NCBI GenBank assembly: GCA_023429365.1
Contig: JAEYVW010000355.1
Location: forward strand, 1 to 12,898
Source: Bacteroidota bacterium
GTDB taxonomy: Bacteria; Bacteroidota; Bacteroidia; Chitinophagales; Chitinophagaceae
Length of the DNA: 12,898 bases
Direction: 5' to 3'
Shown here: positions 6,198 to 12,898 of the stretch, piece by piece
How positions within the stretch are numbered: the first letter of the stretch is position 1
How the letters are laid out: each line of letters begins with the position of its first letter
Notes under the pieces: model-generated
The model's input: only the letters and a program-made list of their open reading frames with translations
What the model was told of the DNA's origin: nothing
Database searches by the model: none
Position numbers and translations under genes: made by a program

Positions 6198-8351
6198 ATG
6201 AAAAAAATTACATTACTGCCGGTATGTTTGCTTTTATTCGTCGCTTTGGCACAGGCCCAGAAAAAGCCGGCGCAAAAAAAGGATCAGCCATCCATGGAAG
6301 AAATGATGAAGCAGCTTCAAAAAGAAATGGAAGCCGATCCCGAAATGAAAAAAGCCATGGAAGAAATGGGCGTGATGGACATGCTGAAACAGGTTGAAAA
6401 AACATCCAAAGCCGCAGGAGTGAAGAATGTAGATATAAATGCAGTGGCCGTAGCAGACATCAACAAAATACCCGCCAAACCTTCCAGCCTGCCCATACAC
6501 CCCACTCCGGTGAGTAAAGAGCAACTGAAAACCTATTTGCAACCCTTTATGCAAAGTACAGATGCCGCCATAAAACCGGAACATAGATCAGCCATAACTG
6601 CACATTTAAACAAAGGCAAAGAAACCGGTGTTATCGCCATGGCCTATCTTACACAAAGAGAATTAGATAAAGCTTTATATCTCTTGCTTAATGCTTGTAT
6701 TGCAAATCCCGATGATTATGCATCGCTGAATAACCTGGGGGCATTTATGACCATGAGTGGCTACGCCCACAAATCATTGCCCCTATTGCACTATGTGCAA
6801 AAACAATTTCCCCAAAGCGCTACCCTGCTAAACAATCTGGGACAAGCCTGGCTCAGCCTCGGCTACCTGGATAAAGCGGAAAAATTTTTAAAGGACGCAC
6901 TTAAAGCAGACAAAAAACAAACACAGGCATCTTACTCGCTTGCCGTAATGGCCAAACACCAGGGCAATAAAGCGAAATGTGTAGAGTATGTAAAACAAAC
7001 CATAGAAAACGGTGGTAGCACACCTGATGCCCTGGGCATGCTGGCTTCAGAAGCCCAGGGAACTGACTTTGCAAAATTGCTAAGGCCCAGGTATGAACGC
7101 TATTATAAAAAAGACCACGCCATTATAAAACGTTTTAGGCTACCACCGGTACCTGCTTCTTATGGTGAAGCACTTAACTCTTACGAAGAAGTGGAAACCT
7201 TTTTTCAAAATTTGGATGAAACCACGAATGAAGCCCTGGTAAGGGGGGAGGAATTGTCGCTAGCTTTGCAACAACAGCGGCAGCAAATACAAAAATCACA
7301 AAATAATGAGTTGACCGCGATGATGAAAAACCCCGGAGATCCCGGAGCCTTACAAAGACATTACATCAAATACAACCACCCCTTGCAGACACAGGCACAC
7401 TTCATGCTTTCTTCTATCTCCAACCCGGCATTTAGCACTTCTTACGCCGCTCGCATGCAACGGGAAGAAGAAAATATGGATAACGGTGAAAAGAAGCTAA
7501 TCAAATCGCTGGAAGGATTACAACAGCAACGAAGTGCCCTGCTTCAGGCAGCCAGCAAGTTGGAAGGTGGCGAGGGCCGTGGTGAAGAAGAAGAACAAAT
7601 TCAAAGATTATTGGACCAGGCCTGTGAAATTCAACGAGATTTTGAATCGCAATTTCTCTCAGGGAAAGCTACCCTGGCCAATCAATACCTCCATAACATG
7701 GAAGGCCTGCTTAACCAGAAATTACAAGAAGAAATATTTTGGTTGCTGATAGTAGGCTATCCTGCCGACCCTACGGCTTCGGTGTATACTGCCTATACTT
7801 CTTATTTAAGCGGAATTAACAGATTAAAAAATATCTATCCCAACGTTTTTGAACTCACACCGCCCTGCGGAGAAAAGGGGCCAGGATATATTGACATTGT
7901 TCGAAAACTTCAACAATGGGAAGCCGATCATTGCCAGGTAAGTTGGGGATTTGATGTAGGGGCTTTCAAAGGAAATTTTAATTGCAATGGTATGAAAATG
8001 CAAATGAATTTCGGTGTAGCCAGTATTGAGTATGGCCAAACACAAGACCCCGCCACCTGGGAAACAAGCTCTCATACCATTTCAACCGAAGTTGGCGCCA
8101 AAAAAGAATTTGAAGTAGGTAAAACATTAACAGGAGAAGTGGGTGGATCCGTTAAAACGACCGTTACCATAGACAAAGGCGGCCATATATCCGAAGTAAC
8201 AGTTGGAGGATCAGTTGGCGCCGGCATCAGCGGCCCTATAGGAAGTGCAGGTGTAGAACTAGGTAGTGCGGAAATAACATTGAGCGGTGGCTTCAACTCC
8301 TCAGGCCCTTCTGTAAACCCCATCAGCAGCGGTTTTTTAAGAGGAAACTAA
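6198..8351 (+). CDS. Exported TPR protein with glycine-rich beta-like C-terminal domain
   Basis: A 717-aa exported protein; I recognise no named family for the whole chain. A signal peptide (1-20, cleavage at AQA-Q) is followed by a charged, Met/Glu/Lys-rich helical stretch (32-70) and a linker. TPR repeats cover about 140-272, clearest in SLNNLGAFMTMSGYAHKSLPLL (176-197) and LNNLGQAWLSLGYLDKAEKF (211-230). A long helical region with coiled-coil character (about 325-510) contains a Glu/Gly-rich insert near 456-466. The C-terminus (about 580-717) is quite different: alternating Thr/Val/Gly strands such as GEVGGSVKTTVTID and VGGSVGAGISGPIGSAG, ending in a Ser/Gly/Pro-rich tail, suggestive of a beta-sheet or membrane-associated module. 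It sits 80 bp after the CARDB gene and 48 bp before exported protein A, probably in one transcript. It could be a scaffold or a surface assembly factor; no catalytic motif is visible. Confidence 0.85.
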   Translation: MKKITLLPVCLLLFVALAQAQKKPAQKKDQPSMEEMMKQLQKEMEADPEMKKAMEEMGVMDMLKQVEKTSKAAGVKNVDINAVAVADINKIPAKPSSLPIHPTPVSKEQLKTYLQPFMQSTDAAIKPEHRSAITAHLNKGKETGVIAMAYLTQRELDKALYLLLNACIANPDDYASLNNLGAFMTMSGYAHKSLPLLHYVQKQFPQSATLLNNLGQAWLSLGYLDKAEKFLKDALKADKKQTQASYSLAVMAKHQGNKAKCVEYVKQTIENGGSTPDALGMLASEAQGTDFAKLLRPRYERYYKKDHAIIKRFRLPPVPASYGEALNSYEEVETFFQNLDETTNEALVRGEELSLALQQQRQQIQKSQNNELTAMMKNPGDPGALQRHYIKYNHPLQTQAHFMLSSISNPAFSTSYAARMQREEENMDNGEKKLIKSLEGLQQQRSALLQAASKLEGGEGRGEEEEQIQRLLDQACEIQRDFESQFLSGKATLANQYLHNMEGLLNQKLQEEIFWLLIVGYPADPTASVYTAYTSYLSGINRLKNIYPNVFELTPPCGEKGPGYIDIVRKLQQWEADHCQVSWGFDVGAFKGNFNCNGMKMQMNFGVASIEYGQTQDPATWETSSHTISTEVGAKKEFEVGKTLTGEVGGSVKTTVTIDKGGHISEVTVGGSVGAGISGPIGSAGVELGSAEITLSGGFNSSGPSVNPISSGFLRGN

Positions 8352-8399
8352 TCATCATTTTAAGAAACCTAAGGCTACAAATCAAGAAAATCACTTGTT

Positions 8400-9449
8400 A
8401 TGAAATTTCTGTTCTTTTTAGCATTGTACTTGTTCTGTGGTGCTATGTATGCCCAGCAAAACTTAAATAGCGACTGCGACCAGGAAGCGTTAAAAAACCT
8501 ACCCGGCAAATGGAGGCCTCAAGGCGTTGATGAGGTAGAAAATAATACGAGAAAACCTAATGCGGCAGAAGCTGCAGGTGCAAAAAAGATTTTCAACCAA
8601 ATAGGAAAATTGTTCCAGGAAAAATACAAACCCATGGGGGTTGATGTCAATCACTACTTAACGCACAATATTTCCCCGGAAGGAAAAGCCTATAGCAACT
8701 GGTATATCTATACCCTCAGCAATATGAGGTTTGTTTGTGTGAATGGTAAAAAAACTACAAACAGTGAAGCGATTAGCTCGGCTGTGCATATCAACCCCGA
8801 AGGTTCGTTGAGTGTTAAATTCAAAGAGATGCCGATTTATGATGAGAGCGGCCGTAAAGTTAGTTCAGAAGCCAGCGGCAGTTTTGGATTTTATGCTTTA
8901 ACCGAAAGGGAGTGTAAGAATGGAAGTCTTCCAGACCTTTCAAACGGGTATTTTGTTGTAGAGACAAGTAGGGATTATAATGTGTGGATCAGCCAGGATG
9001 GTAAACTCCCCTACCGCTATGTAAGTCGTAAGGAATTTATAGAAAAGCAGGTGAAACTTTTGCAAGCACAACGTAAAGAAAGACAGCCGGGAGAAAGCAA
9101 AGAATTTTTAGCCGCGCTTTTTGATAAGCCATTGGAAGCTTACACAAAGGATTTGAAAAAAGACGAGGATTGGCTCCATGAAATTTCTATCGTGAAACAG
9201 GAAGTGGTGAAAGACCCTGTCACGAATGCTTTCCAGTATTCCCGATTTGGATTTACTACACTGAACGATCCGGCAATGTCTGTACCGATTATGCCCAACC
9301 CGGATTATTACAACAAAAATCTACCGAAATGGACACCTCAGTTTATCGTGATCAATGTAGGTCGTATCGATGGATTTATAGGACAGAACATTCGCAAAGT
9401 GGTTGATAAAAATATATACTATTTTAAAAGCTTGCTGGTAAACAAATAG
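8400..9449 (+). CDS. Exported protein A, uncharacterised; paralogue of the product at 10677-11783
   Basis: A 349-aa protein of unknown function with a signal peptide (1-18, ending AMYA-QQ). It is homologous over its length to the gene at 10677. Both start the mature part with a Cys-Asp after about 25 residues, followed by a PGKW/PGSW motif (35-38 here). Both have a segment like F(Q/K)..Y.P.GV (72-81), an LPDLSNG motif (178-183 region), LPYRYVSRKEFIEKQ (203-217), a helical DL.K.(D/E)WL.E..I.K segment (251-266), and a late PNP.YYN.N..K..PQF motif (299-314). It ends NIYYFKSLLVNK. Cysteines at 26, 113 and 172 suggest folding outside the cytoplasm. No active-site pattern is evident. The next gene starts 9 bp after its stop, so the two are probably co-transcribed. 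Confidence 0.82.
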   Translation: MKFLFFLALYLFCGAMYAQQNLNSDCDQEALKNLPGKWRPQGVDEVENNTRKPNAAEAAGAKKIFNQIGKLFQEKYKPMGVDVNHYLTHNISPEGKAYSNWYIYTLSNMRFVCVNGKKTTNSEAISSAVHINPEGSLSVKFKEMPIYDESGRKVSSEASGSFGFYALTERECKNGSLPDLSNGYFVVETSRDYNVWISQDGKLPYRYVSRKEFIEKQVKLLQAQRKERQPGESKEFLAALFDKPLEAYTKDLKKDEDWLHEISIVKQEVVKDPVTNAFQYSRFGFTTLNDPAMSVPIMPNPDYYNKNLPKWTPQFIVINVGRIDGFIGQNIRKVVDKNIYYFKSLLVNK

Positions 9450-9458
9450 ATTGAACGT

Positions 9459-10370
9459 ATGAGAAAAAATGTACTAATGCCTGTTATCTTTTTAACGATA
9501 ACCGCCATTGTGAGTTGTGCAATGAACCCGGCGGAAGACGGCAAACCTTTTCAACTGAAAATTTATCATGGATTTGATTTTTCCACCAGGCAGGTGGTCT
9601 GGTACAATGAAACGACAGCGGCTGACCTGAAGTTTTTTCAGCAAACTCGCAATGTGGGCATCTACCCATCCCTCCGGGCTGAAAAGATCAAAGAGTTTGA
9701 GAGTCCGCCCACAGCACTTTCAGCGGCCGAGATAAGCGAATGGAAAGATTATATCATGGGCCATAAATCAAACCGGTATTATGCGATTCGTGCAAGGGAC
9801 GGACGCCACTATTTACTACATCTTATCAAATATGAGAACCAGGGAAAAGCAGCATCCTATTGGCTGCTAAACTTTGACTGGAAAGAAATCACAGTAAACG
9901 AGCCCCGTAACCTGGATACATCTACTGCCAGGAATACTCAGGGTCACCTAACAGGTTCATGGGGATATTTCGGAGACAAATCACTGCCAGGAGTGTTTAT
10001 CTTCAACGAAGACGGTTCATTTGTACACTATAGTGCTGTAAGAAAAAATTATTTAAAAGAAGGCAGCATGTATGCAATGGAAACAATTTACAAAGGACGT
10101 TATCAAACAGATGGAAATACCATCTGGTTCAGCAATGTTTCTATCGCCAGATTAGATCGGTCAAAGGACAATACTAACCGCAACCGTATTGGCGACAGGG
10201 AACACGCAAAAAATGTGATAAAAAGTACAGGCAGTTTCAGCTCCTGGACATTGGAACCATTGCAGTTTAGTTTTGTTGAGCCAGGTGTGCTGCGTATTGC
10301 CTCAAAACAGAGCCAGGATGAAATACGTACAAAATTCAGGGCCGATTGGGAAACTTACGACGATTGGTAA
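9459..10370 (+). CDS. Lipoprotein, possible lipocalin-like domain
   Basis: A 303-aa predicted lipoprotein: the leader MRKNVLMPVIFLTITAIVSC ends in a lipobox with the lipidated cysteine at residue 20, so it should be anchored in a cell-envelope membrane. The first half (30-150) is mixed alpha/beta with no known motif. The second half (about 163-285) resembles the generic beta-barrel lipocalin-like pattern: GSWGYF (166-171), a strand ending NEDGSFVHY (183-191), YKGRYQTDGNTIWFSN (211-226) and later strands FSFVEPGVLRIAS. That call rests on strand pattern alone. It starts 9 bp after exported protein A and is followed after 20 bp by a gene remnant. No paralogue of it is seen in the window. Confidence 0.8.
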   Translation: MRKNVLMPVIFLTITAIVSCAMNPAEDGKPFQLKIYHGFDFSTRQVVWYNETTAADLKFFQQTRNVGIYPSLRAEKIKEFESPPTALSAAEISEWKDYIMGHKSNRYYAIRARDGRHYLLHLIKYENQGKAASYWLLNFDWKEITVNEPRNLDTSTARNTQGHLTGSWGYFGDKSLPGVFIFNEDGSFVHYSAVRKNYLKEGSMYAMETIYKGRYQTDGNTIWFSNVSIARLDRSKDNTNRNRIGDREHAKNVIKSTGSFSSWTLEPLQFSFVEPGVLRIASKQSQDEIRTKFRADWETYDDW

Positions 10371-10390
10371 ATTATCAAAACGTTAAGCGA

Positions 10391-10680
10391 GTGAAAACAT
10401 TAACCCTCCTATTCCTGCTTCTGTTTGGAGGTATGACTACTTCCGCACAAAACCTTACTGGGGCAGATCGTAAGAAATTAGAAGAAAACCCGAAAGAACC
10501 CAGGGAACAAATGAAGAATGCAAACACGGATGAGAAGAAAGTCCTGAAGCTTTTAGTGTACCGGGCATGATCAAAAACCTCGAATAGAAGCTCTTCGTCG
10601 AAAAGGATTTCGGGAAAACGCTACGCCGAATCATGGAGAATAATATTGATTTCTTTAAAAACCTTTTAGTAAACAAATGA
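10391..10680 (+). pseudogene. Decayed remnant of a duplicated exported-protein gene or gene pair
   Basis: The first part reads from a GTG at 10391 as a signal peptide (VKTLTLLFLLLFGGMTTSAQ) and about 40 charged residues, ending at a TGA (10568-10570). A second frame then carries MIKNLE, an in-frame TAG (10585-10587), and KLFVEKDFGKTLRRIMENN followed by IDFFKNLLVNK, ending at TGA 10678-10680. This second piece clearly matches the C-terminus of exported protein A (NIYYFKSLLVNK) and, less closely, of protein B. The middle of the gene, about 280 codons, is missing. The first piece is not like the N-terminus of A or B; it weakly resembles that of the TPR protein (EE..K.....M...KK spacing). One explanation is a duplicated TPR-protein/protein-A pair collapsed by an internal deletion. 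The final TGA overlaps the next ATG (10677-10680), a trace of former coupling. The short first frame could still be translated. Confidence 0.75.
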
Positions 10681-11783
10681 GAACTTTTATCCTCTTACTA
10701 GTCATTTTATCAGCAAATGTCGTTGCTGCGCAGCAAACGATCGCTAGTGGTTGCGACCCCGAGAAAATTACAACTGCTCCTGGTAGCTGGATCACCTACG
10801 TTGATAAGAATACCCGCGGTCTAACTCCGGCAGAGTTGGCAGCAGAGCGGAAAATAATTGCTTCCATACACCAGGTATTCAAGGATAATTATACACCCAT
10901 TGGTGTTACCGCCAGCCATAGTGCCAATTACGATATCAACAATTCTGAAGTTGATACCCGGCACCCCAATCGCTTCGGGCATCCTTATTATTACCTGCTG
11001 ATGAATTTTCCTAACTATTGTAAAAATGGAAAGGTTCAGAAAGAAGACCATTCGAATGCCACCCTGACCATTAATATCAATACAGCTCCTTATTATGATA
11101 CGATAGCAATCTTAGACAGGGATGGCGAAGTAAACAGCAATGCACATATCGGATACCACACGCTTGGCAGGGATTATTTTCCAAATGGCAAATGGCCCGA
11201 CCTCTCGAATGGATGGTATGCCTATGGAGGTCCTGATGCCCAATTTACATCTAATTATTCCTGGTGGATTACAGGAAAAGGGAAGGAACTGCCTTTTCGC
11301 TATGTAACCCGAAAAGAACTTTTACTGAAACAAATAGCTGTACAACAGGCTTATATCAATAGTGCTAAAAGAATAAGAGACAATAAAGAAACACAGAATG
11401 CTTATAAACAATCCAACCAGTTGGATTATTTCCTTAATGCACAAAACAAACTTATAGAAATACTGGAAAAAACAAAGGCAGCATACCAGGAAGATTTAGG
11501 AAAGAAAGATGAATGGCTGAATGAATGGGCTATTATAAAAAGTCAGTTTAAAGACGGGATCACCCGCTTTGTTTTTGTTTCACTCAAGGACCAGGAGTGT
11601 ATGGTGCCTGTAAAACCCAACCCGGGGTATTATAACAGGAATCACTCCAAATCGGTCCCACAGTTTATGACCATCAGTTTGCGGGTAAGTGAAGGCGAAA
11701 ACCATTCCGTCCGGGCTTTGAAAAAGGTGATAGAAGATAATATTGACAAATTCATAGGTCTGGTGGACAATGCAGGTAAATAA
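10677..11783 (+). CDS. Exported protein B, uncharacterised; paralogue of the product at 8400-9449
   Basis: A 368-aa exported protein of the same unnamed family as protein A. The signal peptide is 1 to about 18 (cleavage VAA-QQ). Shared landmarks are CDPE (26-29), PGSW (35-38), FKDNYTPIGV (68-77), PDLSNGW (174-180), LPFRYVTRKELLLKQ (205-219), a longer helical, probably coiled-coil stretch (218-280) than in A, DEWLNEWAIIK (278-288), PNPGYYNRN (314-322) and VPQFMTISL (327-335). The ending DNIDKFIGL matches the remnant just upstream. Most divergence from A lies in the middle beta-rich part (85-165) and in the helical insert, suggesting a constant frame with a variable binding portion. It begins at the ATGA overlap with the remnant and appears to be the last gene of this run; 174 bp follow before the next gene. 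Confidence 0.82.
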   Translation: MRTFILLLVILSANVVAAQQTIASGCDPEKITTAPGSWITYVDKNTRGLTPAELAAERKIIASIHQVFKDNYTPIGVTASHSANYDINNSEVDTRHPNRFGHPYYYLLMNFPNYCKNGKVQKEDHSNATLTININTAPYYDTIAILDRDGEVNSNAHIGYHTLGRDYFPNGKWPDLSNGWYAYGGPDAQFTSNYSWWITGKGKELPFRYVTRKELLLKQIAVQQAYINSAKRIRDNKETQNAYKQSNQLDYFLNAQNKLIEILEKTKAAYQEDLGKKDEWLNEWAIIKSQFKDGITRFVFVSLKDQECMVPVKPNPGYYNRNHSKSVPQFMTISLRVSEGENHSVRALKKVIEDNIDKFIGLVDNAGK

Positions 11784-11957
11784 GCCAAAACAATCTTGAA
11801 ATAGATCAAGGACTCTCATCGAAATGAATGAATACCAAACGACAACGGATCTATAACTAGCGGTAGACTTTACAAACTTTCAATATCTTCGGTCAGGTAT
11901 TACTCTTGTATTGACCGCTTCCCTTTTTCGGGGAATAATCGGAAACCAAAATATTTC
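11784..11957 (+). other. Intergenic region with weak hairpins
   Basis: A 174-bp gap between exported protein B and the last lipoprotein. CTTGA/TCAAG (11795-11799 with 11806-11810) and CGGTCA/TGACCG (11890-11895 with 11912-11917) form small stems; the second has a 16-nt loop and is followed by CTTCCCTTTTT, a weak terminator candidate. No exact TAnnTTTG promoter was found, but the gap is large enough to hold a separate promoter for the lipoprotein. Confidence 0.3.
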
Positions 11958-12764
11958 ATGAACAAATACCCGATCTATATTACATATTTGTTTCTTTTAT
12001 ACTCCTGCTCCTCCAACCATAACATACATTTTCCTACCCGTAGTTCCTCTACCCCGGGTTCAGTTTTTTATTCAAACGCTGCTGGATATACTTGGCTGCA
12101 ACGGGACAGTGCGGTGCTGGAAGCATTTTACCAGGGAAATATTCCCTCCTTTTTAAAAAAGTTTGTCCCCATACATACCTCTATCACAGACAGTGCGACA
12201 GGAAAAACGATTAAAGCCACCTATTATGTTAGCCCCGACTACTTAAGCATTGGCACGAATGATGACTGGGCCCGTGTTTGTATCACACCCATGGCGGCAC
12301 AAAAAATCGCCGACTCTTTGAATTGTTTTTTGTCCACTCCTAAGATAGCGGATGATATATATAAGTCGGCCAGCGTGAAACTGGCGCCCGTGCCCATGTA
12401 CGCGTTTCGCGACAGCACCCCTACCATGTGGCATCACCACCTTATCATTGAAGGACAACGCAGGCAACGCAAAGGTCTGATTGCAGGTATTAAAAAAGAT
12501 GTAGTCTTAAGCGAGAAGGTCACCTCACATAGCCGGCCAAATCGTGTGGCAATTTATGGCTGGCACAAGCCTGATGGTTTACCCATACAACCTGTGTATG
12601 CAGGTCATGTAAACTGGTATGTGGATTATAGCCATGGCATACGTTTGGTATATTCATATATTAAAGTAGCTGGCAAGCTCATGCACTATACGGAAGTACT
12701 CGCAGATCCTGTTTTAAAAAGACTGATCTGCAACGAAGAACACTGTACTTTTTATAGGTACTGA
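11958..12764 (+). CDS. Lipoprotein with histidine/aromatic-rich conserved-looking core, function unknown
   Basis: A 268-aa predicted lipoprotein: a short hydrophobic leader (YITYLFLLYSC) ends with the lipidated cysteine at residue 17. I cannot assign a named family. The mature part has a compact, motif-dense look unlike its neighbours: TWLQRDSAVLEAF (45-57), DSATGKTIKATYYVSPDYLSIG (78-99), DDWARVCITP (102-111), PVPMYAFRD (144-152), WHHHLIIEGQRRQRKG (158-173), IYGWH (199-203) and HVNWYVDYSHGIR (217-229). The clustered His, Asp, Tyr and Trp residues are typical of a catalytic or ligand/metal-binding site, so an envelope hydrolase or binding protein is possible; this is inference from composition only. 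It is separated by 174 bp from the preceding genes and probably has its own promoter. Confidence 0.82.
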   Translation: MNKYPIYITYLFLLYSCSSNHNIHFPTRSSSTPGSVFYSNAAGYTWLQRDSAVLEAFYQGNIPSFLKKFVPIHTSITDSATGKTIKATYYVSPDYLSIGTNDDWARVCITPMAAQKIADSLNCFLSTPKIADDIYKSASVKLAPVPMYAFRDSTPTMWHHHLIIEGQRRQRKGLIAGIKKDVVLSEKVTSHSRPNRVAIYGWHKPDGLPIQPVYAGHVNWYVDYSHGIRLVYSYIKVAGKLMHYTEVLADPVLKRLICNEEHCTFYRY

Positions 12765-12846
12765 TATCCTGATTGTTTGTTTGGGTTCGAAATAAAAATG
12801 CATAGGAATTATAGTAATTACCCCTAGTTTGCCGGACAGCCTCCCG

Positions 12847-12873
12847 AAAACTTATTCCCCAGAAGTTTTTTAA
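12847..12873 (+). terminator. Probable weak intrinsic terminator after the last lipoprotein gene
   Basis: AAAACTT (12847-12853) pairs with AAGTTTT (12863-12869) around a 9-nt loop, and the run of six T starting at 12866 continues into TAATTAG. It lies 82 bp after the stop of the lipoprotein gene. The stem is only 7 bp and AT-rich, so it would be a weak terminator. Confidence 0.4.
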
Positions 12874-12898
12874 TTAGTCATAAAAGATTAATTTAATA

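Noticed and set aside
6208..6584. Antisense open frames over the start of the TPR protein gene
   Set aside because: They arise from the Lys/Glu/Met-rich codons of the sense gene and show only low-complexity Phe/His-rich products.
7824..8323. Antisense open frames over the 3' part of the TPR protein gene
   Set aside because: They are shadows of the glycine/valine-rich sense frame, with Pro/Thr-rich products and no start context or homologous features.
12800..12823. Small AT-rich inverted repeat AATTA/TAATT
   Set aside because: The stem is only five A-T pairs and such repeats are expected by chance in this AT-rich tail.

Overview
The window looks like chromosomal DNA of a Bacteroidota member, probably Chitinophagaceae (Chitinophaga/Niastella-like). 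This is inferred from gene style: a TPR-containing NarX-type sensor kinase with a NarL-type regulator, many small exported proteins whose signal peptides end in Ala-Gln, lipoproteins with short lipoboxes, almost no Shine-Dalgarno sequences, and a tRNA gene without an encoded CCA end. The genus cannot be fixed from the sequence alone.

Left part (1-1543): the 3' part of a fold-type I PLP aminotransferase on the + strand converges on a phosphinothricin-acetyltransferase-like GNAT gene on the - strand. A perfect 13-bp hairpin between them, flanked by T-rich sequence on both strands, looks like a shared bidirectional terminator.

Middle (1544-2494): a 951-bp stretch without protein genes. It holds a tRNA(CAU) gene and, starting 14 nt after it, nine tandem copies of a 59-bp imperfect palindrome at an 80-bp period. 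In a + strand transcript each unit folds into a hairpin of up to 25 bp, helped by several G-U pairs. This is the most unusual feature of the window.

Two-component system (2495-5040, - strand): an exported-N-terminus TPR sensor histidine kinase and a LuxR/NarL-type response regulator overlap by ATGA. They are divergent, across 171 bp, from a + strand run of secreted-protein genes.

Right part (5212-12764, + strand): CARDB-domain secreted protein; 717-aa TPR protein with a glycine-rich beta-like C-terminus; exported protein A (349 aa); lipoprotein with a possible lipocalin-like domain; a decayed gene remnant; exported protein B (368 aa, paralogue of A); and, after a 174-bp gap, a separate lipoprotein with a histidine/aromatic-rich core. 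All are predicted to leave the cytoplasm. The A/B family, the TPR protein and the remnant suggest a cell-envelope locus that has expanded and partly decayed by duplication. Its function is unknown; control by the divergent two-component system is plausible but unproven.
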